64,000 bases of DNA from Niallia taxi (GCF_004005475.1 NZ_RZTZ01000002.1:186001-250000); one strand, 5' to 3'. Positions 1 through 7,486 are shown, counted from the first letter of the stretch. Program-made: numbers and translations. The notes: generated by a model from the letters alone, not told the origin.

Positions 1-102
1 ATCGAGTAATGTGCCTTCCACATATTGGTCTTTGTCTAGGAAAAGCCTTATCTTGAATCTTTTTAGTCTATCAAGTGCATTGGAAAAAGTGAATTCTCCC
101 AA
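1..102 (-). CDS. Hypothetical protein, N-terminal fragment
   Basis: A TTG start at 102 lies 5 nt downstream of a strong Shine-Dalgarno site (AGGAGGTGG, complement of 108-116), and the frame stays open to the window edge, giving 34 residues that begin MGEFTFSNALDRLKRF. It is not recognisable from this fragment. It lies just downstream of the CotB-like gene on the same strand, so the two may be co-transcribed in the mother cell and it may also be a spore-surface protein; that is inference from position only. Confidence 0.6.
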   Translation of the reverse strand, partial: MGEFTFSNALDRLKRFKIRLFLDKDQYVEGTLLD

Positions 103-122
103 AAGAACCACCTCCTAAATGA

Positions 123-152
123 TAGTCGCTTCTTCTAAAAAAGAAGCGACTA
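123..152 (-). terminator. Hairpin between CotB-like gene and downstream gene
   Basis: A perfect 12-bp inverted repeat (arms 123-134 and 141-152, 6-nt loop) sits between the stop of the CotB-like gene and the ribosome binding site of the next gene. No U-tract follows on the minus strand, so it is more likely a weak terminator or an mRNA-stabilising hairpin than a full intrinsic terminator. Confidence 0.5.
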
Positions 153-162
153 ATCATAATGA

Positions 163-678
163 TTATTTTTCACTGCTCTTTTCTTCTGTTTTTTCTTCCT
201 TCTTATCATCCTTCTTTTCTTCTTGTTTCTCAGATTCCTCTTTCTGCGGCTTTTCAATTTTAAGTCCATAGCTGATATTGTGGATGTGGAAAGTGGCGAT
301 TCTGATAATTTCTTCATGATGAACAATTGTAATATGCTCTAAATTAATGTCGTCCAATACGCCTTCGACGGACTCCTTACCACCGCGATTGATCTTAACC
401 CAATTGTATTTTAAGCTTTCCATTACTTCAAAAAGCGTTGGAGCAGTTACAAATTCAAATACTTCAGGTATTTCAAGTTCAAATGGAAGGCCTTTTTTTG
501 TGTTTTCTGTCAAACTTTTAATGTGGTGTGTTAAATAATAAACGACACCATCTGCTTCAGTAAGAATAGTGAAATGGTCTTCGCTAACCGCTAGTAATTT
601 CCCGACGCGGGATTCAGGACCTCCTCTATCCACTTTAATTGTTTTACCTACTAATGTCTGTAATACTTCTTTATTCAT
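163..678 (-). CDS. CotB-like spore coat protein
   Basis: The 171-residue product carries two copies of the short basic/hydrophobic module typical of B. subtilis CotB, each opening with an RGG(P/K)ES core (residues about 18-60 and 95-140; VDRGGPESRVG and INRGGKESVEG), followed by a stretch ending FHIHNIS. The C-terminal 30 residues are a Lys/Glu-rich tail, as in CotB, which has a charged, serine/lysine-rich tail. CotB is an outer spore-coat protein made in the mother cell. ATG at 678 is preferred because AGGAGG (689-694) lies 10 nt upstream; the alternative TTG at 684 would be only 4 nt away. It is divergent from the Lys/Asp/His repeat gene. It is about half the length of B. subtilis CotB (which has three modules), so it is a family member rather than a clear orthologue. 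Confidence 0.75.
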   Translation of the reverse strand: MNKEVLQTLVGKTIKVDRGGPESRVGKLLAVSEDHFTILTEADGVVYYLTHHIKSLTENTKKGLPFELEIPEVFEFVTAPTLFEVMESLKYNWVKINRGGKESVEGVLDDINLEHITIVHHEEIIRIATFHIHNISYGLKIEKPQKEESEKQEEKKDDKKEEKTEEKSSEK

Positions 679-909
679 CTCCAAATAACCTCCTAGTTAT
701 GTTTTCCTTGTATGTATATGTGTCGGGGGAAGACAACGTACTATGTTACCTGCCTATTTATGTAAATGCGTTTTTTTAGTGCGTGTATCAATAGTTTTTC
801 TTTAGATAATTTTCCTGGTGTTGGACAAACGTATATTTTCATGTATGAAAGGAAAATTCCGAACAAAAAGAATGACGAATCCATAAAATGTAACAAAAAA
901 AGGAAAGCG

Positions 910-1569
910 GTGAACTTTGTGGGGGACATTAAAAAGACTTTTTGTGATAGTTTAAAGAAATGGAAAGAAGGAATAACTATTTCATTAGAGATTAACATTA
1001 ATAAAAAATTGGATAGTCAAGAAGAAAACAAGGACGCTCTTTTGGTTAAAGCAGACGACCAAAAAGACGACAAAAAGCATGATGATAAAAAGGACGATAT
1101 AAAAGACGACAACAAAAAGCATGATGATAAAAAAGACGATCAAAAAGACGACGAAAAGCATGACGATCAAAAAGACGATCAAAAAGACGACGAAAAGCAT
1201 GATGATAAAAAAGACGATCAAAAAGACGACAACAAAAAGCATGATGATAACAAAGAAGGTAAAAAAGACGACAACAAAAAGCATGATGGTAAAAAAGAAG
1301 GTAAAAAAGACGACAAGAAGCATGATGGTAAAAAAGAAGGTAAAAAAGACGACAAGAAGCATGATGGTAAAAAAGAAGGTAAAAAAGACGACAAGAAGCA
1401 TGATGGTAAAAAAGAAGGTAAAAAAGACGACGAGAAGCATGATGGTAAAAAAGAAGGTAAAAAAGACGACAAAAAGCATGATGATAAAAAAGAAGGTAAA
1501 AAAGATGACAAGAAGCATGAGAAAAAGGATAGCAAAGATGACGACAAGAAAGGGACGCATAAAAAATAA
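910..1569 (+). CDS. Lys/Asp/His-rich tandem repeat protein
   Basis: Unrecognised protein of about 219 residues. After a roughly 55-residue head (GDIKKTFCDSLKKWKEG and a strand-like segment ITISLEININ) the remainder is tandem 13-14-residue units of the form KHDDKKDDQKDDE, changing to KHDGKKEGKKDDK towards the C-terminus, and ending in a Lys-rich tail. The charge pattern suggests a disordered polyampholyte with many potential metal-binding histidines. GTG at 910 has AGGA about 5 nt upstream; GTG 919 and ATG 841 (weak site) are alternatives, and the frame is open from 766. Divergent placement next to a CotB-like gene suggests a spore-surface role, but no family assignment can be made. The repeat count is likely strain-variable. 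Confidence 0.6.
   Translation: MNFVGDIKKTFCDSLKKWKEGITISLEININKKLDSQEENKDALLVKADDQKDDKKHDDKKDDIKDDNKKHDDKKDDQKDDEKHDDQKDDQKDDEKHDDKKDDQKDDNKKHDDNKEGKKDDNKKHDGKKEGKKDDKKHDGKKEGKKDDKKHDGKKEGKKDDKKHDGKKEGKKDDEKHDGKKEGKKDDKKHDDKKEGKKDDKKHEKKDSKDDDKKGTHKK
1075..1530 (+). repeat. 39/42-bp in-frame tandem repeat array
   Basis: About eleven tandem units of 39 or 42 bp, each encoding KHD[D/G]-x-K-[D/E]-[D/G]-x-KDD-[K/E/N] variants. Units in the middle (about 1280-1440) are almost identical, those at the edges diverge, which is the usual pattern for a coding minisatellite expanding by slippage or recombination. Confidence 0.85.
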
Positions 1570-1613
1570 GTATTACTTTGTATAGGTTTTGTCAATCTGC
1601 ATAGCAGAAAAAA

Positions 1614-1649
1614 ACTGGGATATAGTCTAACTATATTCTGATTTTTTTT
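1614..1649 (+). terminator. Probable terminator after the repeat gene
   Basis: An inverted repeat ATATAGT/ACTATAT (1620-1626 and 1630-1636) is followed within a few bases by a run of eight T (1642-1649). The stem is short and AT-rich, so strength is uncertain. Confidence 0.5.
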
Positions 1650-1780
1650 GTGTGTGAAGAAATATTATAGTGTTTCTGCTATTTATTGATTGATTATTAT
1701 TAGTGGTACTTTGTATTCTTTCTGATTTCCTTATAAAAAACAATATATAGTTTAAAAGTACTATGTTATTCTAATATTAT

Positions 1781-1852
1781 TGGCAAATTTTACGAAAGTA
1801 AAAGACGCAAAGCCACGGGCCTAATGTGAAAGCAATGGCAGCCGGGTTGCCG
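1781..1852 (+). promoter_or_regulatory. Cyclic di-GMP class I (GEMM-I) riboswitch aptamer
   Basis: The sequence shows the conserved GEMM-I blocks in order: GGCAAA (1782-1787), a stem capped by a GAAA loop, GACGCAAAGCC (1804-1814), GGGCCTAA (1818-1825), and ATGGCAGCCGGGTTGCCG near the 3' end, where the tetraloop-receptor and second stem are expected. GEMM-I RNAs bind c-di-GMP and control downstream genes in cis. Here the downstream gene is a receiver-only response regulator starting at 1929. The match is to remembered consensus; a covariance-model search would confirm it. Confidence 0.9.
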
Positions 1853-1928
1853 AGACAAAAGCTTGTCTTGATTAATAAATTACTCCTTTCCTTTAAGTTT
1901 GCCAAAGTTAGAACTAGGAGTGGTTATA
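1853..1928 (+). promoter_or_regulatory. Riboswitch expression platform with anti-Shine-Dalgarno
   Basis: Just after the aptamer a small hairpin AGACAA/TTGTCT (1853-1868) forms. ACTCCT at 1882-1887 is perfectly complementary to AGGAGT at 1916-1921, which contains the ribosome binding site of the receiver gene. A second 8-nt complementarity links TTGGCAAA at the 5' edge of the aptamer (1780-1787) with TTTGCCAA at 1898-1905, inside the anti-SD loop. No U-tract is seen, so control is probably translational, through exposure or masking of the ribosome binding site. Direction of control (ON or OFF) cannot be read from sequence. Confidence 0.65.
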
Positions 1929-2285
1929 TTGGAAGTCAGGGTTGTTATAGCAGACGACTCTTTATTTATGAGAATTTACATAAAAAATTTATTAAAAAAC
2001 AGCAAATTCAAAGTCATAGGGGAAGCCTCTGATGGATGTGAGGCTGTGACTATTTACAAAGAGCTTAAGCCGGACATACTACTCCTTGATTTAACGATGG
2101 AATGTATGGACGGTATGACAGCATTGCAGAGAATTATGGAATTTGACCCATGTGCCAGAGTTGTTATCTGTTCGGCAATGGGACAAAGCAGGAATGTCAT
2201 TGCTGCCCTTTCATACGGCGCAAAGGATTTCATCGTTAAGCCTAATTTTGATAGGATTCTGCTTACATTAAATAAGATATTTTAA
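1929..2285 (+). CDS. CheY-like single-domain response regulator
   Basis: A 118-residue receiver domain with no output domain. Visible hallmarks are the acidic pair in VVIADDS near the N-terminus, the phospho-acceptor Asp in LLLDLTM (about residue 52), the S/T switch position in VVICSAM, and the conserved Lys in FIVKP. Such proteins pass phosphoryl groups to other proteins or bind motor/pilus targets, as CheY or Spo0F do. The TTG at 1929 is chosen because AGGAG (1916-1920) lies 8 nt upstream; the in-frame TTG at 1899 has no ribosome binding site and lies inside the riboswitch expression platform. No histidine kinase is adjacent. The c-di-GMP riboswitch upstream implies that its level follows c-di-GMP. 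Confidence 0.85.
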   Translation: MEVRVVIADDSLFMRIYIKNLLKNSKFKVIGEASDGCEAVTIYKELKPDILLLDLTMECMDGMTALQRIMEFDPCARVVICSAMGQSRNVIAALSYGAKDFIVKPNFDRILLTLNKIF

Positions 2286-2290
2286 GTATA

Positions 2291-2316
2291 AGGATGCCGC
2301 TTTTGGCATCCTTTTC
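2291..2316 (+). terminator. Intrinsic terminator after receiver gene
   Basis: Perfect stem AAGGATGCC/GGCATCCTT with a 6-nt loop, running into a T-rich tract, 5 nt after the stop codon. Confidence 0.85.
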
Positions 2317-2349
2317 CTTATACATAAAATTGTGTTTAGGGTAAGTGTC

Positions 2350-2376
2350 ACGCTTTTAGCCGATTCTCATACAATA
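2350..2376 (+). promoter_or_regulatory. Candidate sigma-K promoter of cupin gene
   Basis: AC (2350-2351), then exactly 16 nt, then CATACAATA (2368-2376), which fits the sigma-K consensus AC-N16-CATANNNTA fully. It lies 38 nt before the cupin start. Late mother-cell expression is therefore expected. Confidence 0.6.
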
Positions 2377-2414
2377 CGTTGTAGTACTTTATAAAGAAAT
2401 GGGGACTGTATGCG

Positions 2415-3050
2415 ATGCCAACTTCCTATATGGACTATACGAAACCAGATGTCAGCTATTTTTCAGACGTGAATAAAAACCGTCTAAATACTCGCAATGC
2501 TGATAACTATATCAACCGATTAGGCAGGGATGTCTTAAACACTCTCGGTGAGGTTTCTTTATTAGATATTTATTTAAGCAACGGAAGGGTAGTCGAACCA
2601 CATTATCATCAAAACGCGGCAGAGCTTGTTTACTGCATCTCTGGGTCTGCAGTCGTTTCCTTGATTAATCCTTTCACAAACAAAGTATCCAATATTCCCA
2701 TAAGGCCAGGCCAAGTGGCCAACATCCCTCAAGGCTGGTGGCACTGGGAAATAGCCTCGGAAGATAAAACCCATTTGCTTGCCATCTTTGATGCCCCGTA
2801 CCCTGAGTATATATTTGGTTCTGATATTCTTGCTAAAACACCAGTCGAAGTGCTCGCACACACGTATTGTCTTGACCCCGACCAACTGAAAAAAACCCTT
2901 GCTCCGCTGAAAAATGAAACCATTGTGATAGGACCTACAGATGAATGTTTGCATAAGCAGCAAAGGCAACAATCTACTTCTGACTATCATTATGGCCGAA
3001 ATAATCCATACAGCACGCAGCAGCCATTCTATCCATATGGCTACTACTGA
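2415..3050 (+). CDS. Cupin-domain protein, probable spore coat component
   Basis: The 211-residue product has a single germin/oxalate-decarboxylase-type cupin domain (about residues 35-150). The metal-binding motif 1 reads PHYHQNAAELVY (two His and a Glu) and motif 2 contains NIPQGWWHWE with the final His, so the metal site looks intact. The C-terminal 35 residues are Gln/Tyr-rich and end in PFYPYGYY, a composition common in spore-coat proteins. B. subtilis OxdD, a related cupin, is a coat protein, but this protein has only one cupin domain and its substrate is unknown. ATG at 2415 follows a weak GGGG site. The sigma-K-type promoter and the neighbouring gerE support a late-sporulation role. 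Confidence 0.75.
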   Translation: MPTSYMDYTKPDVSYFSDVNKNRLNTRNADNYINRLGRDVLNTLGEVSLLDIYLSNGRVVEPHYHQNAAELVYCISGSAVVSLINPFTNKVSNIPIRPGQVANIPQGWWHWEIASEDKTHLLAIFDAPYPEYIFGSDILAKTPVEVLAHTYCLDPDQLKKTLAPLKNETIVIGPTDECLHKQQRQQSTSDYHYGRNNPYSTQQPFYPYGYY

Positions 3051-3164
3051 GCAAATCTACAAATAAGAAAAGTAATGCCTTACCTGCAATGGAAAGGGAT
3101 ACACAGTAAAAATGAAGCAGCCATTTCTAGAAAAAAACGCAGTCCATTTTCAGGAAATACAGTC

Positions 3165-3192
3165 ACTACAACGCTTTTTCTCACATAATATA
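3165..3192 (+). promoter_or_regulatory. Candidate sigma-K promoter of gerE
   Basis: AC (3165-3166), 17 nt, then CATAATATA (3184-3192), matching the sigma-K -10 consensus CATANNNTA at every fixed position. In B. subtilis gerE is transcribed by sigma-K, so both position and sequence agree. Confidence 0.65.
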
Positions 3193-3257
3193 TTCAGACT
3201 ATAATATATACCCATCCCATAGTTCATAGCTGGCAAAGGCAAGGAGGGTTACACTAC

Positions 3258-3482
3258 TTGAAGGAGAATGAATTTACTCACAAGCCATTATTAACAAAAA
3301 GGGAAAGAGAAGTATTTGAACTCTTGGTTCAAGACAAAACGACCAAGGAAATCGCGAGTGATTTGTTCATCAGCGAAAAAACAGTTCGCAACCATATTTC
3401 TAATGCGATGCAAAAGCTGGGCGTAAAGGGGCGTTCACAGGCTGTTGTAGAACTCCTAAGAATGGGAGAACTAGAGCTATAA
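3258..3482 (+). CDS. gerE: GerE, late mother-cell transcription regulator
   Basis: A 74-residue protein consisting only of a LuxR/FixJ-type helix-turn-helix (LTKREREVFELL, then KEIASDLFISEKTVRNHIS), the same length and layout as B. subtilis GerE. GerE is a DNA-binding regulator that activates or represses sigma-K-dependent coat genes at the end of sporulation. The TTG start at 3258 has AAGGAGGG (3241-3248) 9 nt upstream. Downstream ysmB, racE and gerM are in the B. subtilis order. The cupin and CotB-like genes nearby are plausible targets, which is inference. Confidence 0.95.
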   Translation: MKENEFTHKPLLTKREREVFELLVQDKTTKEIASDLFISEKTVRNHISNAMQKLGVKGRSQAVVELLRMGELEL

Positions 3483-3488
3483 TTTCCG

Positions 3489-3564
3489 AAAGGTGACTTT
3501 AAAAAAGCTTTCAGAATCCTGTCTATGGGAGGGAGGACTATGGCTTTTAAAGTCACCTTTTTCT
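3489..3564 (+). terminator. Long-loop hairpin after gerE
   Basis: AAAGGTGACTTTAAAA just after the stop pairs with TTTTAAAGTCACCTTT about 50 nt later, and the second arm runs into T-rich sequence. Loop is long, so folding efficiency is uncertain. Confidence 0.6.
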
Positions 3565-3606
3565 ATATTAAATAAGTTGAATATACGGCAGATTTTTAGA
3601 CTGAGT

Positions 3607-3632
3607 GACAGCAGATAGTGCTGTCTTTTTTT
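3607..3632 (+). terminator. Intrinsic terminator before ysmB
   Basis: GACAGCA/TGCTGTC stem with a 4-5-nt loop, followed by a run of T. It isolates ysmB from gerE. Confidence 0.75.
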
Positions 3633-3755
3633 AGTTGGAAGCTTCCAGAAAAGGCATTTTAGCCTATACGTTTACGATTTGCTCAATCTAGACTATAATT
3701 ATTATTAAGTAATGTGGATGATAGATAAATTGGACAGATAATAGGAGATGTAGCA

Positions 3756-4214
3756 ATGAATGTAGAAGAAAAAAACTCAAAAGAGTATTCAGATATGATA
3801 GCAATCATTGAGAAAGATATGAGATACATTTCTGGCATCATCAAACAGAAGGGCCGGGAAATTTTAAGCAATTATACAATTACACCGCCTCAATTTGTTG
3901 CATTGCAATGGCTTTTTGAAGATGGAGACATGACAATCGGTGAATTATCGAATAAAATGTATCTAGCCTTTAGTACGACAACTGATTTGGTGGACAGAAT
4001 GGAAAAGAACGAATTGGTTCAGCGAGTAAAGGACCCTAATGACCGTCGTGTTGTACGTATTCATTTATTAGATGAAGGCAAAAGGCTGATTGATGAAGTA
4101 ATCAAAAAAAGACAAATGTATTTACAGGAAGTTTTGGGTAATTACTCACTGGAAGAAGTTGCACATTTAAAAGACAACTTCATTAGATTGCATCAAGAAA
4201 TGCGGGAAAAATGA
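3756..4214 (+). CDS. ysmB: YsmB, MarR-family transcriptional regulator
   Basis: A 152-residue winged-helix protein of the MarR family. The recognition region reads [21 protein letters not shown] followed by [18 protein letters not shown] and the wing [14 protein letters not shown] (DxRxxxxxLTxxG-like signature). It is a putative dimeric regulator of unknown ligand. ATG at 3756 follows AGGAG. It sits 10 nt upstream of racE, whose ribosome binding site overlaps the ysmB stop, so the two form an operon, as in B. subtilis (gerE-ysmB-racE-gerM). Confidence 0.88.
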   Translation: MNVEEKNSKEYSDMIAIIEKDMRYISGIIKQKGREILSNYTITPPQFVALQWLFEDGDMTIGELSNKMYLAFSTTTDLVDRMEKNELVQRVKDPNDRRVVRIHLLDEGKRLIDEVIKKRQMYLQEVLGNYSLEEVAHLKDNFIRLHQEMREK

Positions 4215-4224
4215 GGCGGTAAGT

Positions 4225-5022
4225 TTGGAAAGACCAATTGGTGTTATTGATTCAGGTGTTGGCGGATTAACTGTTGCAAAAGAAATTATGAGACAGCTGC
4301 CTAACGAAAAAATCATTTATTTGGGAGATACGGCAAGATGTCCGTATGGACCAAGATCTGGGGAAGAAGTAAAAGCATTTACATGGGAATTGACGCGGTT
4401 TTTGCTGCGGAAAAATATTAAGATGCTTGTCATTGCTTGCAACACAGCAACTGCTGTCGCCCTCGAAGAGATAAGGGAGCAGCTATCTATTCCAGTCATC
4501 GGTGTGATTGTCCCTGGGGCAAGAACGGCGATTAAAGTGACAAGAAACAACTATATTGGCATGATTGGAACAATCGGAACAGTTAAAAGTAAAGCATACG
4601 AAAAGGCGCTGAAGCAGATAAACAAAAAGGTGCGTACAGAAAGTCTAGCATGTCCAAAATTTGTTCCTCTTGTGGAGAGTGGAGAATACGATGGGCCTGT
4701 CGCAAAACGCATCGTAAAACAAACTCTTGCTCCATTAAAAGGAATTGGTATTGATACACTTATACTGGGATGTACACATTACCCTCTTTTGGAAAAGGTT
4801 ATCCGAGAGGAAATGGGGGACAAGGTTAAGGTGATCAGCTCTGGAGCAGAAACAGCTCGGGAAGTAAGCACCATACTTGCGCATAGTAATCAGCTTGCCT
4901 TGCCAGATGATAGTAATGAGCACGAGTTTTATACAACAGGCTCAAGCGATATTTTCGCAAGGATTGCTTCAGATTGGCTCCATGAAAAAGTGGAAGCGGT
5001 CGAGACAATTAAGCTGATATAA
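4225..5022 (+). CDS. racE: Glutamate racemase
   Basis: Converts L-glutamate to D-glutamate for peptidoglycan synthesis in the cytoplasm. The 265-residue product has the family landmarks: [11 protein letters not shown] at the N-terminus, [11 protein letters not shown], the first catalytic Cys at residue 72 in IACNTATA, and the second at residue 183 in LGCTHYPLL. The TTG start at 4225 lies 5 nt after GAGGCGG, which overlaps the ysmB stop, so translation is coupled. A strong terminator overlaps its stop codon. Confidence 0.97.
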   Translation: MERPIGVIDSGVGGLTVAKEIMRQLPNEKIIYLGDTARCPYGPRSGEEVKAFTWELTRFLLRKNIKMLVIACNTATAVALEEIREQLSIPVIGVIVPGARTAIKVTRNNYIGMIGTIGTVKSKAYEKALKQINKKVRTESLACPKFVPLVESGEYDGPVAKRIVKQTLAPLKGIGIDTLILGCTHYPLLEKVIREEMGDKVKVISSGAETAREVSTILAHSNQLALPDDSNEHEFYTTGSSDIFARIASDWLHEKVEAVETIKLI

Positions 5023-5054
5023 AAGACTAAGCATAAATTGCTTAGTCTTTTTTC
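5021..5054 (+). terminator. Intrinsic terminator of ysmB-racE
   Basis: AAAAGACTAAGCA/TGCTTAGTCTTTT stem with a 4-nt loop and trailing T-run; the first arm overlaps the racE stop codon. Confidence 0.9.
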
Positions 5055-5152
5055 TATGGATTTACTAATTAAAAAAATATTTTTGGAGAGCTCGGTCTAA
5101 TTTTGGAAATAGCTCGTATATATATTAGTACAAACTGTCTTAGGAGTGATTA

Positions 5153-6211
5153 ATGATGTCTAAGAATAAAAAGCTTACCATTTTGTCTGCTGCACTCGTA
5201 TCAACTGTTATGCTATCTGGCTGTGGTTTATTTGGAGGAGAAAATGGCAAAGAAAATGTCGACCCACCGCAAACAACTACATATAGTGATAATGCGGCAG
5301 AGGAAACAGCTGCAAAGGCTGGGGAAGAGACAGCAGGTTCCATGCCAATTGAGTTATATTTAGTGGATAAAGATGGATTTGTTGTTCCGCAAACATTAAA
5401 TATCCCGAAAACAAACAGTGTTGCAAAAGAAAGCCTTGAGTATTTAGTGAAGGATGGTCCTGTCACAGAAATGCTGCCGAACGGCTTCCAAGGAGTCTTG
5501 CCTGCAGGTACAGAGGTTTCTGTCAATATTAAGGATAAAGTAGCTACAGTCGATTTCTCGAAGGAGTTCAACGATTATGATGCGAGCGATGAGTCTAAAA
5601 TCATGCAATCAGTCACATGGACATTAACACAGTTTGATTCCATTGATTCCGTTAAGCTGCAGGTTAATGGCAAGGAGCTTGCACAAATGCCTGTCAATAA
5701 AACGCCTATCCAAAGCGCCTTAACAAGAGAAATGGGTATTAACTTAGATACAAAGGATGTTGCTGATATTACTAACACTAAACCGCTAACTGTTTATTAT
5801 GTGGGCGGAGAGGCTGGCGAATATTATTATGTTCCAGTAACAAAACGTGTCAGCAACGCGAAGGATAATAATATTGCTGCAGCAGTTGGCGAGCTTGCAG
5901 AAGGACCAGGAACTGGGTCTGCCTTGGCAACCTTCATGGAGCAAGACGTGAAGCTGTTGGACGATCCTGTTGTGGCAGATGGAAAGGTTACATTAAACTT
6001 CAATGAGTCGATCTATAATAGTGCAGACGGAGAGGAAAAAACCGTTTCTGATGATCTGTTAAACTCTCTTGTGCTTTCTTTGACAGAGCAGGAAGGTATT
6101 GAGAGTGTTGCCATCACAGTGAATGGCGAACAGGACCTTGTGAATGAGGAAGGCAAAAGCCTTACTGAGCCAGTATCACGTCCTGAAAAAGTTAATACTG
6201 GAAGCTTCTAA
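5153..6211 (+). CDS. gerM: GerM, spore lipoprotein with two GerMN domains
   Basis: The 352-residue product begins with a lipoprotein signal (hydrophobic run then LSGCG, cleavage before Cys 24). Two GerMN domains follow (about residues 65-170 and 220-335), each carrying the pattern of a strand-helix repeat, e.g. VAKESLEYLVKDG and NIAAAVGELAEGP, then VDFSKEF/LNFNES. GerM is made early in the mother cell, is needed for sporulation and germination, and bridges the SpoIIIAG/SpoIIQ complex in B. subtilis. AGGAG precedes ATG 5153 by 6 nt (ATG 5156 also possible). Flanked by terminators on both sides, so it is monocistronic here. Confidence 0.93.
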   Translation: MMSKNKKLTILSAALVSTVMLSGCGLFGGENGKENVDPPQTTTYSDNAAEETAAKAGEETAGSMPIELYLVDKDGFVVPQTLNIPKTNSVAKESLEYLVKDGPVTEMLPNGFQGVLPAGTEVSVNIKDKVATVDFSKEFNDYDASDESKIMQSVTWTLTQFDSIDSVKLQVNGKELAQMPVNKTPIQSALTREMGINLDTKDVADITNTKPLTVYYVGGEAGEYYYVPVTKRVSNAKDNNIAAAVGELAEGPGTGSALATFMEQDVKLLDDPVVADGKVTLNFNESIYNSADGEEKTVSDDLLNSLVLSLTEQEGIESVAITVNGEQDLVNEEGKSLTEPVSRPEKVNTGSF

Positions 6212-6216
6212 TAGAC

Positions 6217-6245
6217 AAAAGGCTGCACTATGCAGCCTTTTTTGT
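6217..6245 (+). terminator. Intrinsic terminator of gerM
   Basis: AAGGCTGCA/TGCAGCCTT stem with a 3-nt loop and a T-run immediately after. Confidence 0.9.
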
Positions 6246-6271
6246 GTGTAAAGGAAGACATTTTATATATG

Positions 6272-6292
6272 ATTGGACTGTCCAATTTTTTG
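6272..6292 (+). terminator. Small hairpin upstream of rdgB
   Basis: ATTGGAC/GTCCAAT (6272-6278, 6280-6286) with a single-base centre followed by TTTTT. It could be a minor terminator, or an operator palindrome since it lies upstream of rdgB. It occupies the place where rph stands in B. subtilis. Confidence 0.35.
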
Positions 6293-6363
6293 ATAGTAAA
6301 ATGTAAGAAGAAGTAAATATGTCTACATAATTAAAAATGCACGCAGCAGGAAGTGGGAGCAAA

Positions 6364-6957
6364 ATGAAAGAAATTATTATCGCAACGAAAAACCGAGGAA
6401 AAGCGAAAGAGTTTGTAGAGATGTTTGAGCCGCTTGGCTACGCTGTCAAAACATTGCTTGATTACCCGGAAATTGAGGATGTGGAAGAAACAGGCACAAC
6501 CTTCGAAGAAAATGCAGTTTTAAAGGCTGAAACAGTGGCAAAGCTGTTAGGAAAGGTTGTTATTTCTGATGATTCCGGCTTAATGGTTGATGCACTTGAA
6601 GGCAGACCTGGCGTCTATTCTGCACGATATGCAGGAGAACAGAAGGATGATCAGGCAAATATGGATAAAGTGCTTGAAGAATTAAAAGGAGTTCCTGTGG
6701 AAAAACGAACAGCACGCTTTTGCTGCACATTAGCAATCGCCAATCCTGCAAGCGGGACACAGACGTTTACAGGCACTTGTGAAGGTGTAATATTAGAGGA
6801 GAGAAGAGGAGAATACGGCTTCGGTTATGATCCGATTTTCTTTGTAGTGGAAGAGGACAAGGCAATGGCAGAATTGCCGCCAGAGAAGAAAAACAGTATC
6901 AGTCACAGAGCGAATGCACTTAAAAAATTAAAGGAACAGCTTCCGCAAGTTCTGTAA
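6364..6957 (+). CDS. rdgB: XTP/dITP pyrophosphatase (RdgB/Ham1 family)
   Basis: Hydrolyses non-canonical purine triphosphates (dITP, XTP) to monophosphates, keeping them out of DNA and RNA. The 197-residue product starts with the Ham1 motif [14 protein letters not shown], and contains [20 protein letters not shown] and [12 protein letters not shown], all diagnostic. ATG 6364 is chosen because it aligns with the family start and has a GGAAGTGGGAG site upstream; an upstream in-frame ATG at 6337 would add nine atypical residues. Orthologue of B. subtilis ysnA. ysnB follows after 15 nt. The usual upstream partner rph (RNase PH) is absent. Confidence 0.95.
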   Translation: MKEIIIATKNRGKAKEFVEMFEPLGYAVKTLLDYPEIEDVEETGTTFEENAVLKAETVAKLLGKVVISDDSGLMVDALEGRPGVYSARYAGEQKDDQANMDKVLEELKGVPVEKRTARFCCTLAIANPASGTQTFTGTCEGVILEERRGEYGFGYDPIFFVVEEDKAMAELPPEKKNSISHRANALKKLKEQLPQVL

Positions 6958-6972
6958 GGAGAGTGTTGAACA

Positions 6973-7482
6973 ATGAAGGTTCTAATCGTCAGTGATAGCC
7001 ATGGCCTTGTCAATGAGCTGCAGGTGTTGAAGGAAAGGCATAAAGAAGAAGCAGAACTGTTCCTTCATTGTGGAGACTCTGAGCTCCCTATCGATGACAA
7101 AGCCATCTCTGGGTATGTCGTAGTTCAAGGAAACTGCGATTATTACGCAAAATATCCAGAAGAAACAATTCAAGAAGTGAACGGAAAAAAACTCCTGATG
7201 GTGCATGGCCATCTATATGGCGTCAAATCATCTGTCAGCAGACTGTTATACAGGGCAAAAGAAGTCGGCGCCCAAATTGCCTGCTTCGGACACAGCCATT
7301 ATCTTGGTATGGAAATGATCGAAGATGTATTATTCATCAACCCAGGCAGCCTGCGTTTGCCAAGAGGAAGAATGGAAAAAACATATGTCATTCTATCCGT
7401 AGAAGACAAAACATTAAAAACAGAAGTGTACGATTTTGACAAAGGACTGCTTCCAGAATTGACAGCAGAGTTTCCTATTTAA
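6973..7482 (+). CDS. ysnB: YsnB, YfcE/MJ0936-type metallophosphoesterase
   Basis: A 169-residue calcineurin-like phosphoesterase. Metal-ligand motifs are all present: VSDSHG (residues 5-10), HCGDSE, GNCDYY, VHGHLYG and GHSHYLG, followed by INPGSLRLPRG. These proteins hydrolyse phosphodiesters in vitro; the physiological substrate is not known. ATG 6973 has AAGGAGAG upstream. It is the promoter-distal gene of an rdgB-ysnB operon, the same pair as in B. subtilis. Confidence 0.92.
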   Translation: MKVLIVSDSHGLVNELQVLKERHKEEAELFLHCGDSELPIDDKAISGYVVVQGNCDYYAKYPEETIQEVNGKKLLMVHGHLYGVKSSVSRLLYRAKEVGAQIACFGHSHYLGMEMIEDVLFINPGSLRLPRGRMEKTYVILSVEDKTLKTEVYDFDKGLLPELTAEFPI

Positions 7483-7486
7483 TAAC

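Noticed and set aside
685-760. Sigma-K promoter for the CotB-like gene (CATATACAT with AC 17 nt upstream, minus strand)
   Set aside because: The last two positions of the -10 consensus CATANNNTA do not match, so it is not listed as a feature.
1075-1530. Possible CRISPR-like array
   Set aside because: Units are contiguous without unique spacers and keep the reading frame; it is a coding tandem repeat.
985-1595. Long open frames on both strands antisense or out of frame to the Lys/Asp/His repeat
   Set aside because: They arise from the repeat's base pattern, consist of Phe/Val/Leu/Ser runs, and have no ribosome binding sites.
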